The position numbers were made by a program, and so were the translations under genes. Positions 18,033 to 27,231 of a stretch of DNA of 64,000 nucleotides are shown here, piece by piece. Under the pieces are notes generated by a model. The model was given only the letters and a program-made list of their open reading frames with translations, had not been told where the DNA came from and did not search any database. The stretch is taken from NCBI RefSeq assembly GCF_000814025.1, contig NZ_JWLL01000006.1, positions 806,001 to 870,000 on the forward strand. The letters are read 5' to 3'. Origin of the DNA: Tateyamaria sp. ANG-S1. Its GTDB lineage: Bacteria; Pseudomonadota; Alphaproteobacteria; Rhodobacterales; Rhodobacteraceae. Position 1 is the first letter of the stretch. Every line of letters starts with the position of its first letter.

Positions 18033-18779
18033 ATGCTTACTCGCACCCTTTCCTCTGCCGCGCTGGTGGCATCCCTTGCCCTGCCCGGCTTTGCGCTGGA
18101 CCTCAACAACATGACGGATGAAGAGCGCCAGATCTTCCGCGAGGAAGTGCGCGCCTACCTGATGGACAACCCGCAGGTGATCATGGACGCCGTTCAGGTG
18201 CTGGAGGAACGGCAGGTCGCCGCACAGGCGCAGGCCGATCTGTCGCTGGTGTCGGACAATGCCGATGACATCTTTAACGACGGGTTCAGCTATGTGGGCG
18301 GCAATCCCGATGGGGACATCACGCTGGTCGAATTCCTAGACTACCGCTGCGGGTTCTGCAAACGCGCCCATGTGGAAGTGGCCAAACTGCTTGAAACCGA
18401 CGGCAACATTCGCCTCATCGTCAAGGAGTTCCCGATTTTGGGCGAGCAATCGCTGCTCGCCTCGCGCTTTACCATTGCGACCAAGCAAATCGCGGGGGAC
18501 GAGGCCTACAAGAGCATGAGCGATGCGGTCATGGAGATGTCGGGCGAAGTGTCCGTGCGCAGCCTGCGCCGCATGGCATCGACCTTTGGCCTGGATGCCG
18601 ACGCAATCGAGGCGCATATGGACAGCGAAGAGGTCACGAATGAAATCCGCAAGACCCGTGCGCTGGCCCAACGGCTTCAGATCACCGGCACGCCGACTTT
18701 CGTACTGCAGGACGAGCTTCTGCGCGGCTTCCTGCCCTTTGACGAGATGCAGGCGTTGGTGGACGAAAAACGGGGCTGA
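18033..18779 (+). CDS. DsbA-family thiol-disulfide protein
   Basis: 248 residues. A signal peptide (about 1-20) is followed by a helical N-terminal segment and a thioredoxin fold with CGFC (Cys106/Cys109) in EFLDYRCGFCKRAHV and the cis-proline in TGTPTFVLQ. It should act in the periplasm as a disulfide oxidant or reductant. It starts 3 bases after the M48 gene and ends just before a strong hairpin at 18793, so the pair is a closed transcription unit. Confidence 0.9.
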   Translation: MLTRTLSSAALVASLALPGFALDLNNMTDEERQIFREEVRAYLMDNPQVIMDAVQVLEERQVAAQAQADLSLVSDNADDIFNDGFSYVGGNPDGDITLVEFLDYRCGFCKRAHVEVAKLLETDGNIRLIVKEFPILGEQSLLASRFTIATKQIAGDEAYKSMSDAVMEMSGEVSVRSLRRMASTFGLDADAIEAHMDSEEVTNEIRKTRALAQRLQITGTPTFVLQDELLRGFLPFDEMQALVDEKRG

Positions 18780-18792
18780 CCCGTTTTGACAG

Positions 18793-18830
18793 GGACCGGA
18801 ATTTTTGAAAAATTCCGGTCCGTTTTCTTT
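18793..18830. terminator. Long perfect hairpin between dsbA-like and ispG
   Basis: GGACCGGAATTTTT (18793-18806) and its exact complement (18808-18821) form a 14-bp arm with almost no loop, followed by GTTTTCTTTG. It lies 13 bases past the dsbA-like stop and 17 bases before the ispG stop on the opposite strand, so it likely ends both transcripts. The T-run is clear only for the plus strand. Confidence 0.75.
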
Positions 18831-18846
18831 GTAAGAAAACGGCGCG

Positions 18847-19980
18847 CTACTCGGCGGCTTGTGCTTCGGCGGCGCTGGCGGCGTCAATCTCTGCCGCTTT
18901 CTTTTCAACCTCTTCGACGATGTGTTCGACCATCTGGTCATTGTCCATCCGGTGGCTTTGCTTGCCTGCAAGGTACACCATGCCGTGCCCCGCCCCGCCG
19001 CCGGTAAAGCCCACATCGGTCATCAGCGCCTCGCCCGGCCCGTTCACCACGCAACCGATGATCGACAGGCTCATGGGCGTTTTGATGTGGGCCAGCCGCT
19101 CTTCCAGCACCTCGACCGTTTTGATCACGTCAAAGCCTTGGCGCGCGCAGGACGGGCACGAGATGATGTTCACACCGCGGTGGCGCAGGCCGAGGGATTT
19201 GAGGATTTCGTAGCCGACCTTCACCTCTTCCACCGGGTCGGCGGACAGAGATACGCGAATCGTGTCGCCGATGCCCATCCAAAGGAGGTTACCCAGCCCG
19301 ATGGCCGACTTGATCGTGCCGGAGGTCAACCCACCTGCTTCGGTGATACCGAGGTGGATGGGCGCATCCGTCGCCTCGGCCAACCGCTGATAAGCGGCGG
19401 CGGCCATGAAGACGTCGGATGCCTTGCAGCTGATTTTGAACTCGTGAAAGTCATTGTCCTGCAGGATCTTGATGTGGTCGAGGCCGGATTCGACCATCGC
19501 ATCCGGCGTCGGCTCGCCATATTTCTCCAACAGGTGCTTTTCGAGCGATCCGGCATTCACGCCGATGCGGATCGAGCAGTTGTGGTCGCGCGCGGCCTTT
19601 ATGACTTCCTTCACCCGGTCTTCGGAGCCGATGTTGCCCGGATTGATGCGCAGGCAGGCGGCCCCCGCCTCTGCCGCTTCGATCCCGCGTTTGTAGTGGA
19701 AATGGATGTCAGCGACGATGGGCACCGGGCTTTCGGCGACAATCTCTTTCAGCGCCTTGGACGATCCTTCGTCCGGGACCGAGACGCGCACGATGTCCGC
19801 ACCCGCTTCGGCAGCGGCCTGCACCTGTGCGACGGTGGCGGCCACGTCGGTTGTGAGCGTATTCGTCATCGTCTGCACCGTGATCGGCGCGTCGCCCCCG
19901 ACGGGGACGCTGCCGACCATGATCTGGCGGCTGGTCCGGCGATAGATGTTGCGCCACGGACGGATGTGGTTCAGCGGCAT
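18847..19980 (-). CDS. ispG: (E)-4-hydroxy-3-methylbut-2-enyl diphosphate synthase
   Basis: 377 residues from the ATG at 19980 ([15 protein letters not shown]). It converts MEcPP to HMBPP in the MEP isoprenoid pathway using a [4Fe-4S] cluster. The cluster ligands are in [11 protein letters not shown] and in CVVNGPGEA; the TIM-barrel half contains [15 protein letters not shown]. It is downstream of rodZ with a 76-base gap, the arrangement I would expect in this group. The C-terminus is Ala/Glu rich and slightly extended. Confidence 0.95.
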   Translation of the reverse strand: MPLNHIRPWRNIYRRTSRQIMVGSVPVGGDAPITVQTMTNTLTTDVAATVAQVQAAAEAGADIVRVSVPDEGSSKALKEIVAESPVPIVADIHFHYKRGIEAAEAGAACLRINPGNIGSEDRVKEVIKAARDHNCSIRIGVNAGSLEKHLLEKYGEPTPDAMVESGLDHIKILQDNDFHEFKISCKASDVFMAAAAYQRLAEATDAPIHLGITEAGGLTSGTIKSAIGLGNLLWMGIGDTIRVSLSADPVEEVKVGYEILKSLGLRHRGVNIISCPSCARQGFDVIKTVEVLEERLAHIKTPMSLSIIGCVVNGPGEALMTDVGFTGGGAGHGMVYLAGKQSHRMDNDQMVEHIVEEVEKKAAEIDAASAAEAQAAE

Positions 19981-20056
19981 GAGAGGCCCCGTTCGCATAT
20001 AAAGTTGTCAGGAAAGATAGACAGTGCGCACCAGCCCGGCAATGGGGCAGCAGTGA

Positions 20057-21283
20057 CTATTCGGTGTCTTGGCTCAGAGCTGTGGCCTTGGCCTCGGCAT
20101 AGCGGACCAGTCCGTCATCACTGTTGATGTCCACCGGTAGGTAGGTTTCTTTAAGCCCTGCGATCTCAAGCGGCAGGTTTGAGGTCACGGCACCAGTCTG
20201 GCCGACGGGGCCATAGAACTTTTCGTTCATGGCAAAGTAGATCGCGCCGCTTTCGCCGGTCCGCAGGGTTGGCGGCTCTTCCGTCAGGGGGGCTTCCCAT
20301 GTGTCCCCGGCCTGCATGGTCGCCTCGAAGATCACAGTGCCATCGGCAGAGCGCACGCGCACCCAGGACGGGCGGACGGCAACCATGGTCAACGCCGGCG
20401 CGGCCTCTTCCACGACTTGCGGAACGGTGGGCGCCACAGCTTCGGCCAGTGCGCGATCAATGCCGGAGAGCGTGGAGCTACCCACCGACGGAACGCTGTC
20501 TGCCGGTTCCGGTGCGGCAAAAGTCCCGATTTCACGCGGATCAAGGGTTGCAATGGGCGCGTCGCGGGCCACCAGCACAGGCACATCCAGCGCCTGCGGG
20601 CGGTAGAGCCGATCCAGCGCATCCGCACGGGGTGTTTCGATGGAGGGACCCTCTTCGACTGGTGCGGTCGTCGCAGCGCTGCCCAGCGGATCAAGATCCG
20701 ACAGCACAACCGGCGTTTGATCGACAGGGGCCACCTGCACGCGCTGCACCTCTTGCAGAACGGAGTACCCGCCGAACCCAATCCCGCCGATCAGTGCGAG
20801 CAGCACCAGAGACGACCCAATCGCGCGTGGCTCGATATGCGACCACACAGCCTCGCCCGCCGGCACAAACGGCGTGGCCGGTGCGGCAAAGATATCTGCG
20901 CCGTGTGGCTTTTGCAGCCGCTCCTCACGCGCGGCCTTTTTGACCACGGAGGCTTCGGCGGACATGCCGTGCGCCACGGCAAAGCCGCTTTCGGCGCAGA
21001 ATGTGTTGAAGGCGCGGTCCGGGTCCATGTTGAGGTAGCGCGCGTAGGAGCGCACGTAACCCGCAATGAAGCCGGGTGTGTCGAATGCGTCGGGGTTGCA
21101 GGCTTCGATGGCGGCAATATAGCTCGCCTTGATCCGCAACTCGCGTTGCACATCGAGAAGGGATTTTCCCATCGTCGCGCGTTCACCGCGCATGATATCA
21201 CCGAGACGCAGTTCAAAATCGTCAAAGCCCTTTGGCTCGACGTTTTCTTCTATTTTGGTGCTGTCGGATTTACGCCCGATCAT
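20057..21283 (-). CDS. RodZ-like membrane protein with N-terminal HTH
   Basis: 408 residues from the ATG at 21283 (MIGRKSDSTK); a longer frame to 21406 overlaps the end of hemA. Layout: HTH_25 domain (about 20-90, LRIKASYIAAIEACNPDAF then GYVRSYARYLNMDP), a membrane segment (SSLVLLALIGGIGFGGY), a Pro/Ala-rich periplasmic linker, and a C-terminal DUF4115 beta domain (about 320-390, SWVRVRSADGTVIFEATMQ). RodZ ties the MreB cytoskeleton to the elongation machinery. It lies between hemA and ispG on the same strand. Confidence 0.82.
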   Translation of the reverse strand: MIGRKSDSTKIEENVEPKGFDDFELRLGDIMRGERATMGKSLLDVQRELRIKASYIAAIEACNPDAFDTPGFIAGYVRSYARYLNMDPDRAFNTFCAESGFAVAHGMSAEASVVKKAAREERLQKPHGADIFAAPATPFVPAGEAVWSHIEPRAIGSSLVLLALIGGIGFGGYSVLQEVQRVQVAPVDQTPVVLSDLDPLGSAATTAPVEEGPSIETPRADALDRLYRPQALDVPVLVARDAPIATLDPREIGTFAAPEPADSVPSVGSSTLSGIDRALAEAVAPTVPQVVEEAAPALTMVAVRPSWVRVRSADGTVIFEATMQAGDTWEAPLTEEPPTLRTGESGAIYFAMNEKFYGPVGQTGAVTSNLPLEIAGLKETYLPVDINSDDGLVRYAEAKATALSQDTE

Positions 21284-21395
21284 ACCGCTGCCCCGTTTTC
21301 CCACGAAATTACGAACCGATCCCACTCGATTCGTCCCGCCTCTGTTGTTGAACAGACGGTACCACATGGCAACGCGATTTGCGAATATTAGTGAA

Positions 21396-22631
21396 TTATC
21401 CCGCACTCTCGGCGCGATTCAGCGCACAGTGAGACCACAATTTATCCATTGCGTGCACCAGCGCATCGATCTCCTTCGGGCCGTGCACCGGCGAGGGGGT
21501 AAAGCGCAAACGCTCGGTTCCGCGCGGTACCGTCGGGAAGTTGATCGGCTGCACGTAGATGCCATGATCCTCAAGAAGCATGTCGCTGAGCATCTTGGTA
21601 TGGACCGGGTTGCCCACCATGACCGGCACGATGTGGCTGCCATGATCAATGATCGGCAGGCCCATGCCCTTGAGCCGCAATTTCAGTGCCTTCGCCTGCG
21701 CCTGATGGTCAGCACGCAGGTTTTCCGCTGTTTTCAGGAAGGCAACGGACGCAGCCGCCCCTGCGGCGACGGCAGGCGGCAGGGACGTGGTAAAGATGAA
21801 ACCCGGCGCATAGGACCGGATGGCGTCGCACATCTTGGCCGATGCCGCGATGTAGCCGCCCATCACCCCATAAGCCTTGGCAAGCGTCCCGTTGATGATG
21901 TCGATGCGGTGCATCAAGCCATCACGCTCGGCCACGCCCGCGCCACGAGGGCCGTACATACCAACGGCGTGCACTTCGTCGATATAGGTTAACGCGCCGA
22001 ATTCATCGGCGAGGTCACAAATCTCTTCGATCGGGCCAAAGTCACCATCCATCGAATAGATCGATTCAAAGGCGATCAGCTTTGGCGCTGCCGGGTCATC
22101 GGCTGCCAGCAACTCGCGCAGGTGCTCAACGTCGTTGTGGCGGAAAATCCGCTTGGCACCGCCGTTGCGGCGGACCCCTTCGATCATGGAGGCGTGGTTC
22201 AGCGCATCGGAGTAAATAATCAAGCCCGGGAACAACTTAGGCAGCGTACTTAACGTCGCATCATTGGCGATGTAGGCGCTGGTAAACAGCAGCGCGGCCT
22301 CTTTGCCATGCAGGTCAGCGAGCTCAGCCTCAAGCCGCTTGTGATAGACTGTCGTGCCCGAGATGTTGCGCGTCCCGCCCGACCCTGCGCCGGTGGCATC
22401 AATCGCCTCGTGCATGGCTTGCAGCACAATCGGGTTCTGCCCCATGCCGAGGTAGTCGTTGCCGCACCAGACTGTGATCGGCGACTTGGACCCGTCGGGC
22501 CGTGTCCACTCCGCGTGCGGAAACTGTCCCTTGTGCCGTTCGATATCGATAAAGGTCCGGTAGCGGCCCTCATCATGCAGGCGTTGCAGGGCGTCGTCCA
22601 ATTTGGCGGTGTAGTCCACGCGAAACTCCAT
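21396..22631 (-). CDS. hemA: 5-aminolevulinate synthase (C4 pathway)
   Basis: 411 residues from the ATG at 22631 ([19 protein letters not shown]), which matches the family N-terminus; a longer start at 22652 is possible. It condenses glycine and succinyl-CoA to 5-aminolevulinate, using PLP bound to the Lys in [28 protein letters not shown] and [15 protein letters not shown] are family signatures. The C4 route is a hallmark of alphaproteobacteria. An FNR-type box lies 129 bases upstream. Confidence 0.95.
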   Translation of the reverse strand: MEFRVDYTAKLDDALQRLHDEGRYRTFIDIERHKGQFPHAEWTRPDGSKSPITVWCGNDYLGMGQNPIVLQAMHEAIDATGAGSGGTRNISGTTVYHKRLEAELADLHGKEAALLFTSAYIANDATLSTLPKLFPGLIIYSDALNHASMIEGVRRNGGAKRIFRHNDVEHLRELLAADDPAAPKLIAFESIYSMDGDFGPIEEICDLADEFGALTYIDEVHAVGMYGPRGAGVAERDGLMHRIDIINGTLAKAYGVMGGYIAASAKMCDAIRSYAPGFIFTTSLPPAVAAGAAASVAFLKTAENLRADHQAQAKALKLRLKGMGLPIIDHGSHIVPVMVGNPVHTKMLSDMLLEDHGIYVQPINFPTVPRGTERLRFTPSPVHGPKEIDALVHAMDKLWSHCALNRAESAG

Positions 22632-22759
22632 TTTGGTCTTGGTGCGATGCACTTACACCGCGCTTTAGAACGAATATAGATTGCGAGTATGCGCTTCAAT
22701 GCTAATCGAATGCGCGTCATGTCGCAGGTCCGGTATTCCTCACCCAAGCGGCGATGACC

Positions 22760-22773
22760 TTGACCCAGATCAA
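22760..22773. promoter_or_regulatory. FnrL-type box upstream of hemA
   Basis: TTGACCCAGATCAA matches TTGAT-N4-ATCAA at nine of ten defined positions. It lies 129 bases before hemA and 64 bases before the divergent M20 peptidase gene. FnrL activates hemA under low oxygen in Rhodobacter, so hemA is the likelier target. Confidence 0.6.
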
Positions 22774-22836
22774 CCACTGGACACCGGCATGGGGCACCGT
22801 AGTGTGGCGGCACGCATGTGAACCAAAGGACCCGCC

Positions 22837-24207
22837 ATGACCCTCGACGCCGTTCTGTCCCGCATCGACAGCGATCTGCCCCAAGCCACCGAACGGCTGA
22901 TGGAACTGCTGCGCATTCCTTCGATCTCGACCGACCCGGCCTTTGCCGACCATTGCCAGACGGCAGCGGACTGGCTGGTGGCCGATCTGCAAAGCATCGG
23001 GGCGGATGTCGAAAAGCGCACCACACCGGGCCATCCGATGGTGGTGGGTCATGTGGAGGGCGATGGCCCGCACCTGCTGTTCTATGGCCACTACGACGTG
23101 CAACCCGTCGATCCGCTGGATCTGTGGGACCGCGACCCGTTCGATCCGCAGATCGAGGATACGCCAGCAGGCAAGGTCATCCGCGGGCGCGGCTCATCCG
23201 ACGACAAGGGCCAGCTTATGACCTTTGTAGAGGCCTGCCGCGCGTGGAAGGCGGAACACGGCACCCTGCCCTGCCGCATCACCTTTTTCTTCGAAGGCGA
23301 AGAGGAATCCGGCTCGCCCTCGCTCGTCCCCTTCATGCAGGAAAACGCGGCGGAGCTGAAATCCGACCTCGCCCTGATCTGCGACACCGGCCTGTTCGAA
23401 TCCCGCGTGCCCGCCATTGTCACCATGCTGCGTGGACTATTGGGCGAGGAAATCACGATCACAGCCCCCGACAAGGACTTGCATTCCGGCATGTATGGCG
23501 GCGTGTCGATGAACCCGATCCGGGTGCTGACGCGCATCCTCGCCTCGCTGCACGACGACGAGGGCCGCGTGACGGTGCCGGGCTTCTACGACGGCGTGCC
23601 CGAACTGCCCGATGACATCCGCAGTCAGTGGCAAGGCCTTGCCTTTGACCACGCCAAGTTCCTCGGCGATGTGGGCCTGTCCGAACCCGCAGGCGAACAG
23701 GACCGCACCCCGATCGAGATGATCTGGTCGCGCCCCACCTGTGACGTGAACGGCATCTGGGGCGGCTACACCGGCGCAGGTTTCAAGACAGTGCTGCCCT
23801 CCCAAGCTCACGCGAAGGTCAGCTTCCGTCTTGTCGGCGATCAAGACCCGCACGTGATCCGCGAAAGCTTCCGCCAGATGGTGCGCGACGCCCTGCCCGC
23901 CGATTGCGAGGTCGATTTCACCGGCCACGGTGCAGGCCGCGCCTCGGTCACAGAAACCACAGATCCGGCATTCGAGGCCGCGCGCAAGGCGCTCACCGAA
24001 GAATGGAACATCCCCGCCGCCTATGTCGGCTGCGGCGGCTCCATCCCCATCGCAGGCCACTTCCAGAACATCCTCGGCACCACGCCCGTGCTAATGGGCT
24101 TCGGCAAGGACGACGACCAGATCCACTCGCCCAACGAAAAATACGACATGGAGAGCTTCCACAAAGGCATCCGCAGCTGGGCTCGCATCCTCGACGCGCT
24201 GACCTGA
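22837..24207 (+). CDS. M20-family dipeptidase/deacylase
   Basis: 456 residues. Metal ligands are in LLFYGHYDVQPVDP, the catalytic Asp/Glu region in FFFEGEEESGSPS, and a C-terminal His in GCGGSIPIAGHF. The dimerisation insert lies in the middle. M20 members cleave dipeptides or N-acyl amino acids with one or two Zn ions; substrate unknown. The start has only a weak Shine-Dalgarno. It ends just before a hairpin element at 24220. Confidence 0.9.
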   Translation: MTLDAVLSRIDSDLPQATERLMELLRIPSISTDPAFADHCQTAADWLVADLQSIGADVEKRTTPGHPMVVGHVEGDGPHLLFYGHYDVQPVDPLDLWDRDPFDPQIEDTPAGKVIRGRGSSDDKGQLMTFVEACRAWKAEHGTLPCRITFFFEGEEESGSPSLVPFMQENAAELKSDLALICDTGLFESRVPAIVTMLRGLLGEEITITAPDKDLHSGMYGGVSMNPIRVLTRILASLHDDEGRVTVPGFYDGVPELPDDIRSQWQGLAFDHAKFLGDVGLSEPAGEQDRTPIEMIWSRPTCDVNGIWGGYTGAGFKTVLPSQAHAKVSFRLVGDQDPHVIRESFRQMVRDALPADCEVDFTGHGAGRASVTETTDPAFEAARKALTEEWNIPAAYVGCGGSIPIAGHFQNILGTTPVLMGFGKDDDQIHSPNEKYDMESFHKGIRSWARILDALT

Positions 24208-24219
24208 CGGTCCTCTTCC

Positions 24220-24285
24220 CTTTTTCGAAAAAATCCCGGGGGAGCGCGCCGCACGCGCGCGGGGGCTGGCCCCCCCGCCACCGCC
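24220..24285. repeat. 3'-end hairpin element, copy 1
   Basis: Immediately after the M20 gene: a CTTTTTCGAAAAAATCCCGGGGG-like block (24226 onward), a GCGCGC-rich stretch and GGGGG-CTGG-CCCCC (24261-24274). The same order of motifs recurs, in diverged form, at 26902, 42896 and 63128. Confidence 0.55.
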
Positions 24286-24304
24286 CGCAATCAGGACCAC
24301 CGCC

Positions 24305-25159
24305 ATGCCAGAGTTCACGACCAAAGACGGCATCACCATAGCCTATGACGTCTCGGGCGACGGCCCACCCGTCCTCCTGCTGCACGGCTTTCCCCAGACC
24401 CGCATGATGTGGCACGCCATAGCACCTGCATTGGCGCAGAACTTCACTGTCGTGACCGCCGACCTGCGCGGCTACGGCGCAAGCACCAAGCCACCGCGGA
24501 TGGAGGATATGAGCTTCCGCCACATGGCCGCCGACCAGCGCGCGTTGATGGCATATCTCGGCTTCGACCGGTTCCACCTCGTCGGCCACGACCGGGGCGG
24601 GCGCACGGCACATCGCATGGCGCTCGACAACCCCGAGGCGATCCTGTCACTCACGGTGATGGACATCGTGCCCACCCACCATCTGCTCGATCAACTTTCA
24701 CAACAGGTCGCAAAGGCCTATTATCACTGGTTTTTCCTAGCCCAAGCCGAACCACTTCCCGAAACCATGATCGGCCATGACCCGGATGCCTTCTTCGAGA
24801 GCTGCCTTGCGGGCTGGGGCGGCGGAATGGGCGGCTTCGATCCAGATGCACTTGACGCTTACCGCACATCCTGGCGTGACCCAGACTGCATCCGCACGAT
24901 GTGCAACGACTACCGCGCTGCCATCGACGTTGACTTCGACCTCGACGCTGCCGATCTGGGACGCACCGTCGATTGCCCGGCCCTCGTCCTCTACGGCGCT
25001 GACGGCATCATGGGCCGCGCCTATGACGTCCCCGCCACATGGAGGGACAGGCTGGCACACATGCAGGCAAAGGGGCTACCCGGCGGTCACTTCTTCCCGG
25101 ACACCCACCCCGCCGAAACGGTACAGGCACTCAAAGACTTCCTGACGGCACATTCGTAA
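24305..25159 (+). CDS. Alpha/beta hydrolase, fluoroacetate-dehalogenase type
   Basis: 284 residues. The nucleophile is Asp96 in GHDRGGR, with Arg97 and Arg100 beside it. The acid is Asp120 (MDIVPT), and the base His262 is in GGHFFPDTHP. His141-Trp142 (YHWFFLAQ) and Tyr203 (CNDYRAA) occupy the places of the fluoride-holding residues of the Rhodopseudomonas enzyme RPA1163 as I recall it, with nearly constant numbering offset. The family hydrolyses haloacids to glycolate-type products; the C-F versus C-Cl preference cannot be told here. It stands alone after the M20 gene, without a linked transporter. Confidence 0.8.
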   Translation: MPEFTTKDGITIAYDVSGDGPPVLLLHGFPQTRMMWHAIAPALAQNFTVVTADLRGYGASTKPPRMEDMSFRHMAADQRALMAYLGFDRFHLVGHDRGGRTAHRMALDNPEAILSLTVMDIVPTHHLLDQLSQQVAKAYYHWFFLAQAEPLPETMIGHDPDAFFESCLAGWGGGMGGFDPDALDAYRTSWRDPDCIRTMCNDYRAAIDVDFDLDAADLGRTVDCPALVLYGADGIMGRAYDVPATWRDRLAHMQAKGLPGGHFFPDTHPAETVQALKDFLTAHS

Positions 25160-25182
25160 GGCGCAGGTGTCCTGCGCCCCCG

Positions 25183-26055
25183 TCAGATCACTCCGACGAA
25201 CCGCTCTGGCAGCACATATTGGGTGCCGTAGTCAGGCCGGTCAAAGTGATAATACCCGGTATCGCCGCGCGGCTTGAACGTCCGCTGCATCTTTCGGCGC
25301 AAGGGGCGCATGTCGAACCCCTCGACCATCTCCAGCTTGGCAAACGCCTCGAACACAGCACGGTCCTCACCCCGCGCCTCAGCAAACCAGTGCCGCCCAA
25401 TGGACGCCTCTTTGACTGATGCATTCACCTCATCCGTCACCGCGTTGCGGTGATCCATCACACCCACATAAGCGCCAAAATCACAGAACTTCAGGTGCAT
25501 CAAGTACAACTCATCCGGCGTAAACAGCTTATCAGCCTGCGTAAAATGCCCACCGCGCGCGATCTTGACCGGGGCGGAGATGATGCAGGGCTTCGAATAA
25601 TGCGGCGCCGGACGCACATGGCGGCGCGGTCCGATGATGTGATCGGTGATCTCCTCCGGCTCCACATCAATCCGGTGGATGACCTCCAAGCCCAGCGGCG
25701 TCAGCACCCGCCCCTCCGGCGCACTCTCCAGAAACGCCAGCAGATCGCCACCCGCTTCAGGATCACGGATCACCAACTCGTCCACGTCTCCGACGATCAC
25801 GTGGCGATAGTAACGACGCAATCCGCCGACCAAATTGTTCAGCAGCCCCCACCGCTTGATGTCGAAATTCTTGTGCGGATCGCCTGGAATACCGATGACG
25901 TTGCACCCGGCAGCCAACTCAGCCACCTCGGCCCCACGACCGTGGTTGATGACATAGCAGTTCTCGCGCCCGAACATCTCACCGTAGTGGCGCAGCCACG
26001 CCTTGAGGAAAAACGCATCATCGCGCACCATCGTCACAGCGGCCACTGTCTGCAT
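25183..26055 (-). CDS. Family 2-like glycosyltransferase (DUF4422/Glyco_tranf_2_4 type)
   Basis: 290 residues without membrane segments. The N-terminus (VAAVTMVRDDAFFLKAWLRHY) and the metal-binding acidic motif GDVDELVIRDP resemble GT-A fold transferases of the small cytoplasmic type found beside sulfotransferases in this group. The acceptor sugar is unknown. It is divergent from the sulfotransferase-like gene, 90 bases apart, suggesting work on a common surface molecule. Confidence 0.7.
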   Translation of the reverse strand: MQTVAAVTMVRDDAFFLKAWLRHYGEMFGRENCYVINHGRGAEVAELAAGCNVIGIPGDPHKNFDIKRWGLLNNLVGGLRRYYRHVIVGDVDELVIRDPEAGGDLLAFLESAPEGRVLTPLGLEVIHRIDVEPEEITDHIIGPRRHVRPAPHYSKPCIISAPVKIARGGHFTQADKLFTPDELYLMHLKFCDFGAYVGVMDHRNAVTDEVNASVKEASIGRHWFAEARGEDRAVFEAFAKLEMVEGFDMRPLRRKMQRTFKPRGDTGYYHFDRPDYGTQYVLPERFVGVI

Positions 26056-26145
26056 CTGCTAAGGTCCTGCCAAACGGGTTCTTTTTGCGCACCCTACCGC
26101 AAGCACCCTGCCAAGAGAATCGTTAATTTGCCGCAAAGGCCGCGC

Positions 26146-26898
26146 ATGCCCCTGCCCCCTGACTTCGCCCAGACCGGACTGCACATGGTGCGCACAGGCG
26201 GCACGGTCGTCACACGGTATCAGGTCATCGGCGAACGATCCTCAGGCACCAATTTTGTCAAACGACTGCTCGGGCGCAACACCGACCTCAAACCGACAGA
26301 GGCGCTCGGCTGGAAACACGGCTTTCCGCACATGATGGCCATACCTGCCGACATGGCCGTGATCCTCGTCGTCCGCAGCGCGGATACATGGGTGCGGTCG
26401 ATGTTCTCTAAGCCCTGGCACACAACGCCAGCCATGCAGGCCCTCCCCTTCCCAGACTTCATCCGCGCGCCCTGGGACACGATCATCGACCGCCCCCGCT
26501 ATTTCGAAGGGCTCATCCCAAACGGCAGCATCGGCACGCCCCTCCAACATGACCGCCACCCGGTCACGGGCGCGCGCTTTGAAAACCTGTTCAAACTGCG
26601 CACGGCCAAACTGCAATCCATGCTCTCTCTGCTCAACCGCGACTGCACCTGCGCCGTGATCCGCATGGAAGACGCCCAAGCCCGGCCCGAGGAAACGCTT
26701 GAAGCCATCACCAAGGCATTTGGCACCGCCCCGCCGCATGCCGCATATCGACCCGTCGTCAAACGTCTGGGATCCAAATTCAAAGCGGCCGTACCAGATC
26801 GCCCCGCCTTACCCGACACGTGGACGAACGCAGACATGAACCACCTGCGCACAGAAATCGACACAGAGATCGAAGCGCAGCTTGGCTACCGCTACTGA
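26146..26898 (+). CDS. Sulfotransferase-like protein
   Basis: 250 residues from the ATG at 26146; an ATG at 26185 is an alternative. A P-loop-type PAPS site reads GERSSGTNFVKRLL, followed by RSADTWVRSMF, which fits the 3'-phosphate loop. The C-terminal half resembles a sulfotransferase fold with EETLEAITKAFG. It is divergent from a glycosyltransferase, so it may sulfate a surface glycan. Assignment is moderate because no family signature beyond the P-loop was firmly matched. Confidence 0.65.
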   Translation: MPLPPDFAQTGLHMVRTGGTVVTRYQVIGERSSGTNFVKRLLGRNTDLKPTEALGWKHGFPHMMAIPADMAVILVVRSADTWVRSMFSKPWHTTPAMQALPFPDFIRAPWDTIIDRPRYFEGLIPNGSIGTPLQHDRHPVTGARFENLFKLRTAKLQSMLSLLNRDCTCAVIRMEDAQARPEETLEAITKAFGTAPPHAAYRPVVKRLGSKFKAAVPDRPALPDTWTNADMNHLRTEIDTEIEAQLGYRY

Positions 26899-26901
26899 TC
26901 C

Positions 26902-26956
26902 ATCTTCATTTCGCAAAATAAACCGCGGGGAGCGCGAGGGGCTGGCCCCTCGTTCC
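26902..26956. repeat. 3'-end hairpin element, copy 2
   Basis: After the sulfotransferase-like gene: TTCATTTCGCAAAATAAACC followed by GCGGGGAGCG and CGAGGGG-CTGG-CCCCTCG (26935-26952). It shares the CTGG loop and the order of motifs with copies at 24220 and 63128. Confidence 0.5.
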
Positions 26957-26988
26957 GACGCAAACCATCCAGCGATGAAGGATAAAAA

Positions 26989-27065
26989 TGGCGCGGTTGA
27001 CGGGGCTCGAACCCGCGACCCCCGGCGTGACAGGCCGGTACTCTAACCAACTGAGCTACAACCGC
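26989..27065 (-). tRNA. tRNA-Asp(GTC), copy 1
   Basis: 77 bases with encoded CCA. Acceptor GCGGTTG pairs with CAACCGC; the D arm, the anticodon loop CTGTCAC (anticodon GTC) and TTCGAGC in the T loop are all present. The next copy upstream is identical. Confidence 0.97.
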
Positions 27066-27114
27066 GCATTTTGCCTTTCGGCGCGCCCGTTTCTCCGGGA
27101 CCAGAGAGCAGCAG

Positions 27115-27191
27115 TGGCGCGGTTGACGGGGCTCGAACCCGCGACCCCCGGCGTGACAGGCCGGTACTCTAACCAACTGAGCTACAACCGC
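27115..27191 (-). tRNA. tRNA-Asp(GTC), copy 2
   Basis: 77 bases, identical to the copy at 26989, same strand, with 49 bases between them. Both are probably on one transcript. Confidence 0.97.
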
Positions 27192-27231
27192 CCGCTGCGT
27201 TTGGCGGGTTTATGATCAGCCCCCCGCCCCG

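Noticed and set aside
20057-21283. A stand-alone HTH transcription factor for this locus
   Set aside because: The membrane segment and DUF4115 tail indicate RodZ instead.
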